Shown here in pieces: positions 17,157-29,426 of a DNA stretch of 64,000 nt; positions within the stretch are counted from its first letter, which is position 1; every line of letters begins with the position of its first letter. Source of the stretch: Gorillibacterium timonense. GTDB taxonomy: Bacteria > Bacillota > Bacilli > Paenibacillales > NBRC-103111. The notes below the pieces were generated by a model. That model did not search any database, had not been told where the DNA came from, and was given only the letters and a program-made list of their open reading frames with translations. The stretch covers positions 2,232,001 to 2,296,000 of the forward strand of contig NZ_LN881724.1 of the NCBI RefSeq assembly GCF_001457415.1. The letters run 5' to 3'. Both the position numbers and the translations under genes were made by a program.

Positions 17157-18482
17157 ATGTCATCATTCGCACCCGATCTCGTCCGCTATTCCTCGATCCT
17201 TATCGTCTTTGTCTGCCTCTGCGTCCTGCTCGTCAAATTCGTTCAGGAATACATAGGCGGAACTTTGCATGTAGGCAAACCCGGAGACCGGCTCACCTAT
17301 CGGGATGCGGATTCCTCCACTTTTCAACCTTTGCCGCGCGCCAAGCTTTGGAAGATCCTCTTCTTCTATTTTGCAGTTTCTCGGATCCTGATTTTTGTAG
17401 GCACTTACTGTTATAAAGCAATAACGATCAAGGCTTGGCCGCCACTGGTCGCCACCTTCATCAAGATGTTCAAGATCTACGATACGGAATGGTACCTCGG
17501 TATCGCCCAATTCGGGTATCGGACGACCGGCCATGATCGGCTGTCGATCTGCTTTTACCCGCTGTATCCGGCTCTCGTTAAGCTGTTTCACTATGTCATA
17601 CCTGGTTATTTCACCGCAGGAGTCGTTGTCTCCAACCTGTTCCTACTGATCGCTCTTTATTACCTGGTTCGACTTGTGGAGGGGGAGTACAAAGATTCGC
17701 AGACGGGCATTCTTGCGGCGAAGCTTCTCCTTCTCTTCCCGTTCTCCTTCTTCTTCAGCATCGCGTATACGGAATCCGTGTTCATCGCGTTTACGATTCT
17801 TACGTTCTATGCCCTACGGCGCAAGAAATGGCTGCTTGCCGGATTGTTCGCCATGCTGGCGTCGCTCACCCGCAACCAAGGGGTACTGCTCGTGCTGCCG
17901 ATCCTGATCGAGATCCTCTACGATCATGAGTTCATTCGCAGCTACCGGAATGAGCGGGGCTATCGCAAGGGATTCCTGAGCGGCATGCTTCAACGAATTG
18001 CTGCCGTCCTGTTCCCCTTCGTCGGGATCGGTATCTATGTGGTCATCAATAAGGTGGTCACCGGTCACTGGTTTCAGTTCCTCGTGTATCAACGAGAGCA
18101 TTGGAAGCAAAAATTCGGATTCTTCGCAGACCTGCTCGCTCGACATACCGGCAAAATCTTTACCGGTGAGACCCGTTATGCTTTCGGAATTTGGATGCCA
18201 GGTATTCTGTTGTTCTTCGTCGGAATGATCCTGATCATCGTTTGCGCGAAGAAGCTGCGTCTCTCCTATGCGGCGTACGCCCTCGTCTATCTGGTCATTT
18301 CCTTCTCGCCGACGGGGCTTCTGAGCGGTCCCCGCTATGTCGGCGGATTATTCGTGCTCTATCTAATGGGCGCCCTGCTTCTGAGGAAAGCGCCGAATTA
18401 CGTCCGATCCGGCGTTGATATCATTCTGGCGTTCACCCTTTGCTTCTATTCAATTCTGTTTGTTCTAAAGTTCGTCTTCTAA
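17157..18482 (+). CDS. PIG-V-type mannosyltransferase family membrane protein
   Basis: A 441-residue multi-spanning protein with about ten to twelve hydrophobic segments. Early extracytoplasmic features, FKIYDTEWYLGIAQFGY and CFYPLYPALVKLF, match the PIG-V/GT-C mannosyltransferase group, which uses polyprenyl-phosphate sugars; the DTEWY acidic pair is the likely catalytic site. Later segments include SRNQG-like SLTRNQGVLLVLPI and SPTGLLSGPRYVGGLF, also typical. The acceptor is unknown. The gene stands alone between its own promoter and terminator. The ATG at 17157 has GGATG about 10 bases ahead, a modest ribosome site. Confidence 0.75.
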   Translation: MSSFAPDLVRYSSILIVFVCLCVLLVKFVQEYIGGTLHVGKPGDRLTYRDADSSTFQPLPRAKLWKILFFYFAVSRILIFVGTYCYKAITIKAWPPLVATFIKMFKIYDTEWYLGIAQFGYRTTGHDRLSICFYPLYPALVKLFHYVIPGYFTAGVVVSNLFLLIALYYLVRLVEGEYKDSQTGILAAKLLLLFPFSFFFSIAYTESVFIAFTILTFYALRRKKWLLAGLFAMLASLTRNQGVLLVLPILIEILYDHEFIRSYRNERGYRKGFLSGMLQRIAAVLFPFVGIGIYVVINKVVTGHWFQFLVYQREHWKQKFGFFADLLARHTGKIFTGETRYAFGIWMPGILLFFVGMILIIVCAKKLRLSYAAYALVYLVISFSPTGLLSGPRYVGGLFVLYLMGALLLRKAPNYVRSGVDIILAFTLCFYSILFVLKFVF

Positions 18483-18622
18483 CAAGGCGGATTGGATTCA
18501 AAGCAGTGGATGACCGGACACCTCCATGAATCAAGCTGTGCTGCAGGATGTGTAGAACGCGCAGGCTTAGCCAATCGAGCCGCCAGCACATGGCCCCTTT
18601 CCTGTGGGACTAAATGAAACAG

Positions 18623-18663
18623 AAGACTCCAGCGCCCAATAAACGTGGCGTTGGAGTCTTTTT
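18623..18663. terminator. Bidirectional terminator (mannosyltransferase / GH48 gene)
   Basis: AAGACTCCAGCGCC pairs with GGCGTTGGAGTCTT (one G-U), followed by TTTTTGG on the plus strand. The rest of the 309-base spacer (18483-18791) holds only a further small dyad, CCTTAAG/CTTAAGG at 18688-18719. Confidence 0.85.
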
Positions 18664-18791
18664 GGTTCGTTGCCAGGATAACCTTTTCCTTAAGCGAAGG
18701 TGCCTTCCCTCACTTAAGGCTACCGTCAGATGAAGAGCATGATCAGCTATTTCCAGCTGCAGGCGCTATCCTTCACCCCCTTGTTCCTGTC

Positions 18792-21707
18792 TTATTGCGG
18801 TGCCGAGCCGTACACCAATGAGCCATTGTGATAGAGCTCAACGCGGCTCCAATCGGTCAAGTTCGTCTTGGTCGCATCAAAGGAGTAGTCGTTCGTTTCA
18901 TCAAAGTTGGACCAGTCTCCCTTGTGGAAGCGGGTTTGGATCACGCCGCTTTGGCCTCCGCCCGCCAGACTTCCGGCTCCAGCCTTAAAGGAGATTTCCA
19001 GATACGTGTCCGCCGTGGCTGTTGGGGTTGCCATGGATACGAACTGTCCTTGAATATTGCTGCCTCCAACCTGCGCATAGTCGCAGAAGAAGTTGAGAGC
19101 GGCGTTTGCCGTATCCTTCGTGAAGTAATAGCGAATCTTCAACGAGCTGAGATCCACCGCACCCGTCCCCGTGTTCACGATATTGAAATGGGGCGAGATG
19201 GCGTTGTTGGTCGCGTTTGTGTCACCCGCTTTGTACTGCACCTTCAGGCTGACCGGAGGCGTTGTCGGGGTAGCGGTTGGTGTTGCAGTCGGCGTTGCTG
19301 TAGGTGTGGCCGTCGGTGTTGCTGTCGGTGTTGCCGTTGGCGTGGCAGTCGGCGTTGCTGTAGGTGTGGCCGTCGGTGTTGCTGTCGGTGTTGTCGTCGG
19401 CGTGGCCGTCGGCGTTACGGTCGGTGTGGCAGTCGGTGTGGCAGTCGGCGTGGCCGTTGGTGTCGGCGTCGGAGACGGGCCCGAGCTGCCGATGAGCCGG
19501 TCGAATTCGGCATAGGCCGTTGCGATATCCACCTGAGACCAGAACCGGTGGTACTTGAAGGTGGGGGTTCCGTGCTCCCACTTCTTCGTTACCGGATTCC
19601 AGGACGTGTTGTACAGGTTGAGCAGATATTGCCATTGCGGATCCTGGGTGATTTTCGGCCGAAGATCGGCAAAGCTAACGTAGACCCCATTACCGCCCTT
19701 CGCCGGATCGGAGGCGACGGCTCCCGAACCGGGAATCGTATTGCCTTGTCCGAATTTGCCCGTCCAACCGCTGGGCAGATAAACTTCCTTCGTGAAGTAA
19801 CGGTAAGCGTCGCCTTTGGTTTCTTCCGTCACAATGCCTACTCCATCGTTAAAGTTCCATGCAACGTCAAGCAGCTGCGCCGCAAGCGTCTTCGCTTGAG
19901 CTCCGAGCGCCGTATCCGTTCCACCCGTTTCGGCACGGCTCCCTGCTGCGAAGAAGGTCAGGGCCTTGATGTAGCTGCCGAGTACGCCGACATCCTGTCC
20001 GGGACTCTTCGTGACTGCGTGATAATTGGTATTGCCGCTGAAGGAAGAGAACCCATTCCAGGTGTCGGGCTGCCCCTGCCATTCAAGCGAGCTCGGAATG
20101 GAAAACTGGCCGGGATCGGCGGTCGTTGCCACGACCGGGTTAGTCCCGCCGAGGATACGCTGTCCGGCTGCGTTCAGGTAGTACCCGTCCGCATCCGTGA
20201 CCGGCTTCTGGTTGACGAAGGTGTAATCCATCGCCCAATCCACCCATTTGGAGATAACCGTCTTCGCCATCTTGAAATTGTCGGAGGTGATGTCCCCGTT
20301 CGAAGCGAGAATGTAATACAGCTCCGCTACCCGTTCCAGCGGCCAGGCTTGGAAGCCGAACCATGTATTCGAATCTGGATCGCGATAGACCGGAGCTTCC
20401 TGATAGGCCATTCCGTAGAAAGTACTGACGCCCGCAGGATACTTGGCATAGCTTCCGTTGTAGCTGTTTGTGGCGCCTCCGCCGACAGCCCCTTCATTTG
20501 AGAGCAGCCAGGTATAGAATTCCAGCTGGCGCTTCAGTGAAGCGTTCCAGTCCGTTTGGGCCGTTGCAGAAGACGGAATCAAGCCGCCTGCCGATTGCGA
20601 CAGAGCATACGCGGCAACCGGGTTTTGGTACCCTTGGTGAGCATGGCTGGCTCCAATTCTCCAAGCCCAGTTACCGCTTCCGTTCTCGCCGAGCCCGCCG
20701 CCCCAAGCGGTGTACCAGGCCATGAGATACATATTGGAATCTTTGCCGGTCCCGGCCGTAGGCGTTCCGCCGGAAGCGCTTCCGACCTTTTGGAAGTACT
20801 TGTCGTACATATCATATCGCAGGAAGTCGCCCATCTTCTTGGCTTTGTTGAGATAAGTCGCGTTATTGTACCCCATTTTCTTCGCCCAGTACATAACCTG
20901 GACTACGCGAGCGTCCGCGTCCGATGCGTTCGTGTACCGCCATTGCGCCGAGGGAGCCTGGCTTTCCTTCGTAAATAAGCTCATGAAGCCTTCGCCGGTT
21001 TTCCCGAACGTCTTGTTGTCCTGCGAAGGATGCGGCACCGTCTCCCAGACAGATTCCTGTTCCCCCCGCTGATAGGTGTTGACGTAAGTGACGGTGTGGC
21101 TCGGGTTCAGGAGGTTGCCGTACCCGTACCAGTTGTCCACGTCGATCAGCCAGTGCATGAGGTACGTCTGGTTGTTGCCGTAAGTGGCCTTAAGCTCGGC
21201 ATCGATTGGATCTTTCCCGGCCGCAAACTGGCCAGACAGCTGAGACGGATACTGATCCGGTTGAGGCTTCTCCGCCGCGTAGGTTGCCGGGCTATTCGGG
21301 TTGTAGAAGCTCATGGTCGGCTGTTCTTCCTTGCCGTCTCCTTCATTCACCGGAATGATATACTTTTCCATGTTGTCCCAAGCCGCTTCGAGCTTGGTCC
21401 AATCTCCGGTGTAGTGCCCGTACAACGTCTCCATCCACAGCCAATAACTGTAAGCTTCCGATGTGCTCATATGGCCGTAATCGGGCGCCTCGCTGAGCAG
21501 GGTTTCAATGGAGTGGTAGGGAATGCCTTCAGGAGAAAAGTATCCGTTAGCCGGGTTCTTAATCTGGTTGTACATTTGCATGAATCGGGTCTGGTATTCG
21601 GTCTCGGCCGCCACCGCTTTTTGCGGACGCAAGCCAGCGAATCCCGTCAGAAGAAGTGCGGAACTGAGAACGAGGGCAAGACCGGTGCGAAGCTTTTTCT
21701 TCTTCAT
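18792..21707 (-). CDS. Secreted GH48 cellobiohydrolase with CBM3
   Basis: An exo-acting cellulase that releases cellobiose from cellulose chain ends. The 971-residue precursor has a signal peptide (residues 1-34, ending AVAA). The GH48 catalytic domain (about 36-741) includes [21 protein letters not shown], whose Glu84 matches the catalytic acid of GH48 enzymes. A Thr-Pro repeat linker (ATPT units, about 742-818) and a C-terminal cellulose-binding module of family 3 ([17 protein letters not shown] to the end) follow. GAGGAGG precedes the ATG. It starts 33 bases after the GH9 gene on the same strand, so both are made from one mRNA and secreted together for endo/exo synergy. Confidence 0.95.
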   Translation of the reverse strand: MKKKKLRTGLALVLSSALLLTGFAGLRPQKAVAAETEYQTRFMQMYNQIKNPANGYFSPEGIPYHSIETLLSEAPDYGHMSTSEAYSYWLWMETLYGHYTGDWTKLEAAWDNMEKYIIPVNEGDGKEEQPTMSFYNPNSPATYAAEKPQPDQYPSQLSGQFAAGKDPIDAELKATYGNNQTYLMHWLIDVDNWYGYGNLLNPSHTVTYVNTYQRGEQESVWETVPHPSQDNKTFGKTGEGFMSLFTKESQAPSAQWRYTNASDADARVVQVMYWAKKMGYNNATYLNKAKKMGDFLRYDMYDKYFQKVGSASGGTPTAGTGKDSNMYLMAWYTAWGGGLGENGSGNWAWRIGASHAHQGYQNPVAAYALSQSAGGLIPSSATAQTDWNASLKRQLEFYTWLLSNEGAVGGGATNSYNGSYAKYPAGVSTFYGMAYQEAPVYRDPDSNTWFGFQAWPLERVAELYYILASNGDITSDNFKMAKTVISKWVDWAMDYTFVNQKPVTDADGYYLNAAGQRILGGTNPVVATTADPGQFSIPSSLEWQGQPDTWNGFSSFSGNTNYHAVTKSPGQDVGVLGSYIKALTFFAAGSRAETGGTDTALGAQAKTLAAQLLDVAWNFNDGVGIVTEETKGDAYRYFTKEVYLPSGWTGKFGQGNTIPGSGAVASDPAKGGNGVYVSFADLRPKITQDPQWQYLLNLYNTSWNPVTKKWEHGTPTFKYHRFWSQVDIATAYAEFDRLIGSSGPSPTPTPTATPTATPTATPTVTPTATPTTTPTATPTATPTATPTATPTATPTATPTATPTATPTATPTATPTTPPVSLKVQYKAGDTNATNNAISPHFNIVNTGTGAVDLSSLKIRYYFTKDTANAALNFFCDYAQVGGSNIQGQFVSMATPTATADTYLEISFKAGAGSLAGGGQSGVIQTRFHKGDWSNFDETNDYSFDATKTNLTDWSRVELYHNGSLVYGSAPQ
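19250..19480 (-). repeat. Thr-Pro linker-coding tandem repeat (GH48 gene)
   Basis: About 230 bases of 6- and 12-base units coding for Ala-Thr-Pro-Thr. The antisense reads as Gly-Val-Ala-Val repeats and stays open, which is a shadow. Wobble positions vary between units. Confidence 0.85.
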
Positions 21708-21740
21708 CTTCTTACAGCCTCCTCTTCCATTTGGATTTCA

Positions 21741-24455
<2,715 letters not shown>

Positions 24456-24460
24456 TTAAC

Positions 24461-24474
24461 TTGAAGCGCTTTCA
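24461..24474 (-). promoter_or_regulatory. cre-like site of the cellulase operon
   Basis: On the minus strand TGAAAGCGCTTCAA is one base short of the palindromic cre TGAAAGCGCTTTCA. It lies about 20 bases downstream of the -10 box, a position where CcpA blocks transcription. Confidence 0.6.
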
Positions 24475-24492
24475 CTTCCTCCTTTCCCTTTA

Positions 24493-24521
24493 TTTATCAG
24501 AGGAGGAATTCCATCTGACAA
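24493..24521 (-). promoter_or_regulatory. Cellulase operon promoter
   Basis: On the minus strand TTGTCA (24521-24516), 17 bases, then GATAAA (24498-24493). The leader to the GH9 ATG is about 75 bases and holds the cre-like box. Confidence 0.7.
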
Positions 24522-24539
24522 GCCCAGTATTACCTTTAT

Positions 24540-24773
24540 TTAACATATTTCATAGGGTGATAAAGTGACTTTTCTATAAAAAATACAACCTTTTTCCCAA
24601 TTGCCTTCCATTTTGATCGACTTTTCTTCCTTCCGTTCGCCAATTGTCTTCAGACATGCGAGTACCTCATTGATCCATATTGGACAGAACGGCTCGTCCT
24701 CATCGTGCTCGATCATTCTTTCGATGCTTTTGGCTGCGTCAACGTCATCCGCGACTAGAAACCATCTGTGCAA
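24540..24773 (-). CDS. Possible small protein, 77 residues, unknown
   Basis: An open frame with protein-like composition (WINEVLACLKTIGERKEEKSIKMEGNWEKG) and no signal peptide, between the GH9 promoter and the divergent AraC gene. No clear ribosome site precedes its ATG. It ends just upstream of the cellulase promoter. It may be a gene, a remnant, or chance. The rest of the 468-base spacer holds the cellulase promoter and cre box and, on the other side, the AraC leader. Confidence 0.3.
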   Translation of the reverse strand: MHRWFLVADDVDAAKSIERMIEHDEDEPFCPIWINEVLACLKTIGERKEEKSIKMEGNWEKGCIFYRKVTLSPYEIC

Positions 24774-24884
24774 TGATGGAGATGTGCGTTACAATCCCCC
24801 TATATCCCCGTGTAAACCTGTACGCTGAAAACAGGATGCGAGCCGAACCGTTTTGATATTCTTGTGTTGGAAAGGGGCGAGACC

Positions 24885-25715
24885 ATGGAATGGGTTGACC
24901 GAATGAACCGTGCGATGGATTATCTGGAAGCGCATTTGACGGAGGAGGTGAATCCCGATGAATTAAATCGAATCTTGGCATGTCCATATTCCGTCTTTCA
25001 GCGTTCGTTTGCTCCGATCACCGGAATGCAGCTATCGGACTATCTTCGCCGTAGACGATTGACCCGTGCTGCATATGACCTTCAGAACACAGACAAACGC
25101 GTGATCGATGTTGCGGTCAAATATGGCTATGATTCTGCAGATGCATTTACGGCTGCATTTAAACGGATGCACGGGATCACCCCGCATGAAGCGCGCAAAC
25201 CGGAGGCCAACCTGAAATTTCATCCCCGCCTTACTTTCACATTTAGGATTACGGGGGTAAGTGAAATGAATTATCGTTACATAGAAAAGGAACCTTTTGG
25301 AGTTCTGGGCATCCGCCGCACCACACCGCAAGGCGGCGGCACATGGGCAATCGTCAAAACAGATGGGTCAGCTGAGCAATTGCGTGACATCAGTGGGCAT
25401 TCCTGTGATTTGGGGCTGTGCTTCGGCTTCGATCAGGAAGACAATAACGATTACATGTGCGGAGTCGAATATGAAGGAACGGCTGTACCGGGTTTTGATC
25501 ACTACCACTATCCTGCAACCGCATGGCTTGTCTTCACAGCGGAAGGAGCGATTACAAGCGAAGTTCTTGGACAGACCTGGAAGCGGATCTACGGTGAATT
25601 TATGCCTCAAAGTCCCTACAAGCAATTGGACTTACCCACCATCGAGAAATACATTGAATGGGACGATGTTTCCGATCGTAGTCATGTTGAGATCTACATC
25701 CCCGTTCAAAAATGA
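24885..25715 (+). CDS. AraC-family regulator with GyrI-like effector domain
   Basis: A 276-residue protein with two parts. The first is an N-terminal AraC DNA-binding domain with two helix-turn-helix motifs (PDELNRILACPYSVFQRSF and VIDVAVKYGYDSADAFTAAFKRMHGITPHE). The second is a C-terminal GyrI-like small-molecule-binding domain (from MNYRYIEKEPFGVLGIRR on), as in Rob and similar regulators. GAAAGGGGCGA precedes the ATG at 24885. The ligand is unknown. It faces away from the cellulase operon, but nothing shows that it controls it. A strong terminator follows. Confidence 0.88.
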   Translation: MEWVDRMNRAMDYLEAHLTEEVNPDELNRILACPYSVFQRSFAPITGMQLSDYLRRRRLTRAAYDLQNTDKRVIDVAVKYGYDSADAFTAAFKRMHGITPHEARKPEANLKFHPRLTFTFRITGVSEMNYRYIEKEPFGVLGIRRTTPQGGGTWAIVKTDGSAEQLRDISGHSCDLGLCFGFDQEDNNDYMCGVEYEGTAVPGFDHYHYPATAWLVFTAEGAITSEVLGQTWKRIYGEFMPQSPYKQLDLPTIEKYIEWDDVSDRSHVEIYIPVQK

Positions 25716-25738
25716 CCTCCTGAACTATAGGCAGCTTT

Positions 25739-25802
25739 AACCCAGTCCCATTCATGGCTCGAACGGCTCTCCCGCTCGAAACAAGCCGGATGGGACTGGG
25801 TT
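25739..25802 (+). terminator. Terminator of the AraC-type gene
   Basis: AACCCAGTCCCAT (25739-25751) pairs perfectly with ATGGGACTGGGTT (25790-25802), closing a 38-base loop that may itself fold. A short T-rich run follows. Confidence 0.65.
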
Positions 25803-25942
25803 ATTGACTCTGCTCCTGCGTCGTAGTTTAAGATAGGTCTTGAGCATGTCAGCTAATTGGAATCCCGACGGTTGCGATTCGTCAACATGCTCCATTCAGA
25901 GCAAGAGCGTGTTTGCAAGCACGCTTTAGGAGGGAGATTGCA

Positions 25943-26908
25943 TTGTCCGTTCCATTGTTTAAGGTTAGAGAAGTTTCCCTGAAGTATGACATCACCACCC
26001 GGGCATTGAAATATTACGAGGAAATGGGGCTGATCACGAGCACTCACGTCGAGGATTACTCCTATCGCTGCTACGACGCGGAGGCCGTAAAGCGCATTGA
26101 GCAAATTCTGATTTTGCGCAAGCTGGACATCAGTATCAAGGACATCCAACGGATCTTTGCATCCGCTAATGCGGCCGTACTCATCGACGTCCTAGGTGAA
26201 AAAATCGGCAAAATCGATCACGAGACGGAACTGCTGCAGCATGTGAAGACCATCATCATCGCATTGATCGAACAGATCCAAGACTTCGACACTCAAGATG
26301 AAGTGAATCTCAAGCTTCTGTATGAGAAAGCCAATGAAGTGGGGCAGTACATTGAAGGCTATCAGGATGCGGTGAAGGCGCAGCCGGTCCATCAGCTGAT
26401 CGAAGCCGTCGATAAGCTTGAGAAAAAGCCGGATATCCGCATCGTTAACCTTCCATCCGTCAGAATGGCGCGATCCGGCAAGAACAATCTGGAGGCGTTC
26501 GACAAATGGTTTAGTACGATCAAGCCTCCGCAAAATCTTTTCCCACGAGATTTCATGTGGTTTCATCCCCAACTCAACGATTTTGAATGGTTATTTGCCC
26601 TTCCCGAAGACATGACGGATTCGAACGGCTTCGAGGTGTTTGATTTCCCAGGCGGACTCTATGCGGCGGCAGTCGCCTTCGACGACGACGACGTTACACG
26701 AGTCAATCGGCTGGTACACCGCTGGGTGGACGAAAGTCAGGTGTATGCGGCATCCTCGCTGGAAAACGACGAATTCGAGCGGTATGACATGGGGCATATC
26801 ATCGGCGCGATGCATTTCGCAGACGGAACGATGAAAGAGCAGATGGACTTGTTCATCCCGATTGTCAAAAAACAGCATGACCTCTCTCTTCGCGGTCACG
26901 AAACGTAA
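25943..26908 (+). CDS. MerR-family regulator with GyrI-like C-terminal region
   Basis: A 321-residue protein starting at a TTG (25943) preceded by AGGAGG at 9 bases. The N-terminal MerR helix-turn-helix (FKVREVSLKYDITTRALKYYEEMGLITS) is followed by a coiled dimerisation helix. A longer C-terminal region (about residues 150-310, MARSGKNNLEAFDKWF and DFPGGLYAAAVAFDDDD) looks like a GyrI/SOUL-type effector-binding domain as in BmrR-like multidrug sensors. No adjacent transporter gene shows its target. Direction and terminators suggest it is transcribed alone. Confidence 0.82.
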   Translation: MSVPLFKVREVSLKYDITTRALKYYEEMGLITSTHVEDYSYRCYDAEAVKRIEQILILRKLDISIKDIQRIFASANAAVLIDVLGEKIGKIDHETELLQHVKTIIIALIEQIQDFDTQDEVNLKLLYEKANEVGQYIEGYQDAVKAQPVHQLIEAVDKLEKKPDIRIVNLPSVRMARSGKNNLEAFDKWFSTIKPPQNLFPRDFMWFHPQLNDFEWLFALPEDMTDSNGFEVFDFPGGLYAAAVAFDDDDVTRVNRLVHRWVDESQVYAASSLENDEFERYDMGHIIGAMHFADGTMKEQMDLFIPIVKKQHDLSLRGHET

Positions 26909-27055
26909 ACCAGCTCCTTCGAAGTGAGCAGCTTATCGAACCGACTGTCCGCCGCATTCCTCGGAATACATGACCCGCTGCCTGTTCGAACGTTAGCAGT
27001 AGACGGTCGCGGGTCCGAGCGATAACCAATCCGCGGGTCGGCTTCCTTCTAACCT

Positions 27056-27092
27056 AAAAAAGAAGAGAAGCCTCTTTCGCTTCTCTTCTTCC
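27056..27092. terminator. Bidirectional terminator
   Basis: AAGAAGAGAAGC and GCTTCTCTTCTT form a perfect stem flanked by an A run on the left and a T/C-rich run on the right, between the convergent MerR and acetyltransferase genes. Confidence 0.85.
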
Positions 27093-27110
27093 CCTTGCTC
27101 ATTTAAGTGG

Positions 27111-27608
27111 TCATCCGCTTATTTTTTGCTTAAGCCAGTAGGAAAACTCATCGGTTTCATGCGTTTTCTCAAATCCAAGCTTCTCCAGCACACGGATGGA
27201 GGCGATGTTATCCCTCTCCGTCTCGGCGGTAACTCCCGCCACGTTCATTTCATCGAGGGCCCAACGGACAAGACGTCCGTTCCCTTCGGTTGCGTATCCG
27301 CGTCTCTGCTCGTCATCCGATATGCCATAGCCAATTTCCACATAACCGTTCTCATTGGGCTTGCCTTTGAACAGCCCCCCGCCAACGATCTTGTTTTCGG
27401 ATTTTTCATAAAAAGTCCAAGTCCTGTACCAGATCAGGTCTTCTTCGGCAAATAAGCCCTGCTCCGCTAATTCCCTGTGATACTTGTAAGCATGGCTGAA
27501 GTCGATGGCCAACTCATCGCCCTGCTCGGCTGTCCGGCACATCGCTTCATAGGTGTCACATACCAATACCAGCCGTTCCGAATTCAATTCAAGCTCGGAA
27601 ATCCCCAT
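27111..27608 (-). CDS. GNAT-family N-acetyltransferase (RimJ/RimL-like)
   Basis: A 165-residue protein with an N-terminal SERLVLVC strand, a central GYVEIGYGISDDEQRRGYATEG segment holding the acetyl-CoA pyrophosphate-binding loop (QRRGYAT), and the family end IASIRVLEKLGFEKTHE. It resembles RimJ/RimL-type enzymes that acetylate protein N-termini or small amines; the substrate is unknown. AGAAGGAGAATAC precedes the ATG. Confidence 0.88.
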   Translation of the reverse strand: MGISELELNSERLVLVCDTYEAMCRTAEQGDELAIDFSHAYKYHRELAEQGLFAEEDLIWYRTWTFYEKSENKIVGGGLFKGKPNENGYVEIGYGISDDEQRRGYATEGNGRLVRWALDEMNVAGVTAETERDNIASIRVLEKLGFEKTHETDEFSYWLKQKISG

Positions 27609-27772
27609 GTATTCTCCTTCTCGTAAGCCTGTGGTTGGATTAGCTACTCCATCCGCTTGCTGATCGAAAAGGGAAGGAGTGGTTAATTACTCTAAAAGTA
27701 CCTCACCGCTTTTTTCCAGTCAATCCCTTTAGATCTCTATAATAAAAAAATCCTGAAATGCCGTCTTGCCCA

Positions 27773-28600
27773 TCATTTCGACCGGATCAACCGCTTCTCC
27801 AGCCATGCCACGGCTTGGTACATCAAAGTAGCCACGATGGCGATCAGGAACAGCGTTCCGAGCACGAGGGTGAAGTTGAATACCTGGAAGCCGTAGACGA
27901 TAAGATAGCCGAGTCCTTTCTGGGAGACGAGGAATTCTCCCACAATGACCCCGATCCAAGACAGCCCGACATTCACCTTGAGCGTCGAGACGATGGCCGG
28001 ATATGCGGCGGGCAGGATGACCTTGCTGAACACCTGTGCGCGGGAGCCGCCGAGAAGGCGGACCACCTTGCTGTAGCCGGATTCAACCTCCCGGAAACTG
28101 GCGAAGATGACCAAGGTCGTGATGATCACATTGACTGCAAGTGTTGTCCCGATGATCGATAGCATCCCCGGACCAAGCCCGACGATGAACAGCGGGCCGA
28201 GGGCGACTTTGGGCATGCTGTTCAGAACAACAATGTAAGGGTCAAGCACCTTCTCCACGAAAGGAGACCACCACAAGAGAATTGCCAGCGCCGTCCCTAC
28301 CAGGGTGCCGAGAAGAAATCCGATCACCGTTTCGGTCACCGTCATCCCGATATGGGGAAAGATCGAACCGTCCCGCGTCATCTCGGCAAGCAGGGAGAGG
28401 ATCTTGCTCGGGTAGCTGAACAGCAGCACATCGATGGCTTTCGCGCGGCCCGCCCATTCCCACAGCCCGAAGAAGATTACGAGAATCGCGAGCTGGGTTA
28501 GGCGAACCCGGCTGCGCAGACGCTTTCTGTCCGCCAAATAGGTTTTATGGGCATCAATTGTCAGCTTGAGCTTGTCGTTATCCGCCATCACCTGCTTCAT
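27773..28600 (-). CDS. SsuC/TauC-type ABC importer permease
   Basis: A 275-residue inner-membrane subunit with about six spans. The cytoplasmic EAA-like loop is EVESGYSKVVRLLGGSRAQVFSKVILPAAYPAIV, and LSWIGVIVGEFLVSQKGLGYLIV is typical of the nitrate/sulfonate/taurine permease family. Its ATG overlaps the stop of the ATPase gene by 4 bases. The end of the gene may form a weak terminator (GAAATG/CATTTC, then T7 at about 27744-27750). Third gene of the importer operon. Confidence 0.88.
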   Translation of the reverse strand: MKQVMADNDKLKLTIDAHKTYLADRKRLRSRVRLTQLAILVIFFGLWEWAGRAKAIDVLLFSYPSKILSLLAEMTRDGSIFPHIGMTVTETVIGFLLGTLVGTALAILLWWSPFVEKVLDPYIVVLNSMPKVALGPLFIVGLGPGMLSIIGTTLAVNVIITTLVIFASFREVESGYSKVVRLLGGSRAQVFSKVILPAAYPAIVSTLKVNVGLSWIGVIVGEFLVSQKGLGYLIVYGFQVFNFTLVLGTLFLIAIVATLMYQAVAWLEKRLIRSK

Positions 28601-29385
28601 GGACGCCCCTCCTTGCGATCCGGATCTTCAAGCTCTCTCCAGATTTCATGGAAGAGAGGATGAAAGCCGGTCAGCTCTCTCGCCTCAATCGGTCCGGCCG
28701 CCCGAATCGGATCGGGAATGCGAATCTCATGGCGGATACGGCCCGGCCCTCGCTCCATGACGAGCACCCGGTCACTCATTGCGACCGCCTCCGAGATGTC
28801 ATGGGTAACGAGAAGCGCCGTTTTCTTGTGCGCCTTCAGAATGTCAAGAATCAGCTCCTCGAGCTGAAGGCGAGTCTGGTAATCCAACGCTGAGAAAGGC
28901 TCGTCAAGCAGCAGCAGATCCGGCTCGGTCGCAAGGGTTCTCACGAGCGCGGCCCGCTGCCGCATTCCCCCGGACAGCTGATGAGGATAGCTGTCCCGCA
29001 CCGGCAGGAGACCGAGCTCGTCGAGCAGATGCAGAATCCATTTGCGCCTCGTATCATCGGCTTTGCCGTGCAGCTCGAGCCCGAGCATGACATTGTCGAG
29101 GATCGTCCGCCATGGAAACAGGTAATCCTGCTGAAGCATGTAGCCGATACGCGGAGAGGGCTTCCCCGCCTCTTTGCCTGCGACTCGAATATCCCCAAGT
29201 GTTGGTTTAATCAAACCGGCAATGATCGAGAGGAGTGTCGTCTTGCCGCAGCCGCTTGGACCGACCAGGCTGACAAATTCGCCCGGGTGGATGGCGAAGG
29301 TGATATCGTCCACCGCCAGCGACGCCCCCCGTTCGGTGACATAGACATGCGTGATCCCGTCAAGAAGCAAAGAAGGCTCGCTCAT
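28597..29385 (-). CDS. SsuB/TauB-type ABC importer ATPase
   Basis: A 262-residue ATP-binding subunit with Walker A GPSGCGKTT, Q-loop LQQDYLFPW, signature LSGGMRQRAAL, Walker B LLLDEPFSALD and switch VTHDISEA. All motifs are intact. AAGGAGGGATGG precedes the ATG. It lies between the binding-protein and permease genes, so the three encode one importer. The substrate class (alkanesulfonate, taurine, nitrate or a thiamine precursor) cannot be chosen from the ATPase. Confidence 0.92.
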   Translation of the reverse strand: MSEPSLLLDGITHVYVTERGASLAVDDITFAIHPGEFVSLVGPSGCGKTTLLSIIAGLIKPTLGDIRVAGKEAGKPSPRIGYMLQQDYLFPWRTILDNVMLGLELHGKADDTRRKWILHLLDELGLLPVRDSYPHQLSGGMRQRAALVRTLATEPDLLLLDEPFSALDYQTRLQLEELILDILKAHKKTALLVTHDISEAVAMSDRVLVMERGPGRIRHEIRIPDPIRAAGPIEARELTGFHPLFHEIWRELEDPDRKEGRP

Positions 29386-29426
29386 CGTTCCATCCCTCCT
29401 TACGCGCTTCTCCTCCCGTGACTCCT

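Noticed and set aside
19171..19515. Long open frame of Gly-Val-Ala-Val repeats on the plus strand
   Set aside because: It is the antisense of the Thr-Pro linker of the GH48 gene; the repeat unit keeps all nearby frames open and there is no ribosome site.
18828..20501. Long plus-strand frames across the cellulase genes (also 21030-22700)
   Set aside because: Arg/Cys-rich translations typical of antisense of Thr/Pro/Ala-rich coding DNA; the GH48 and GH9 domains on the other strand are unambiguous.
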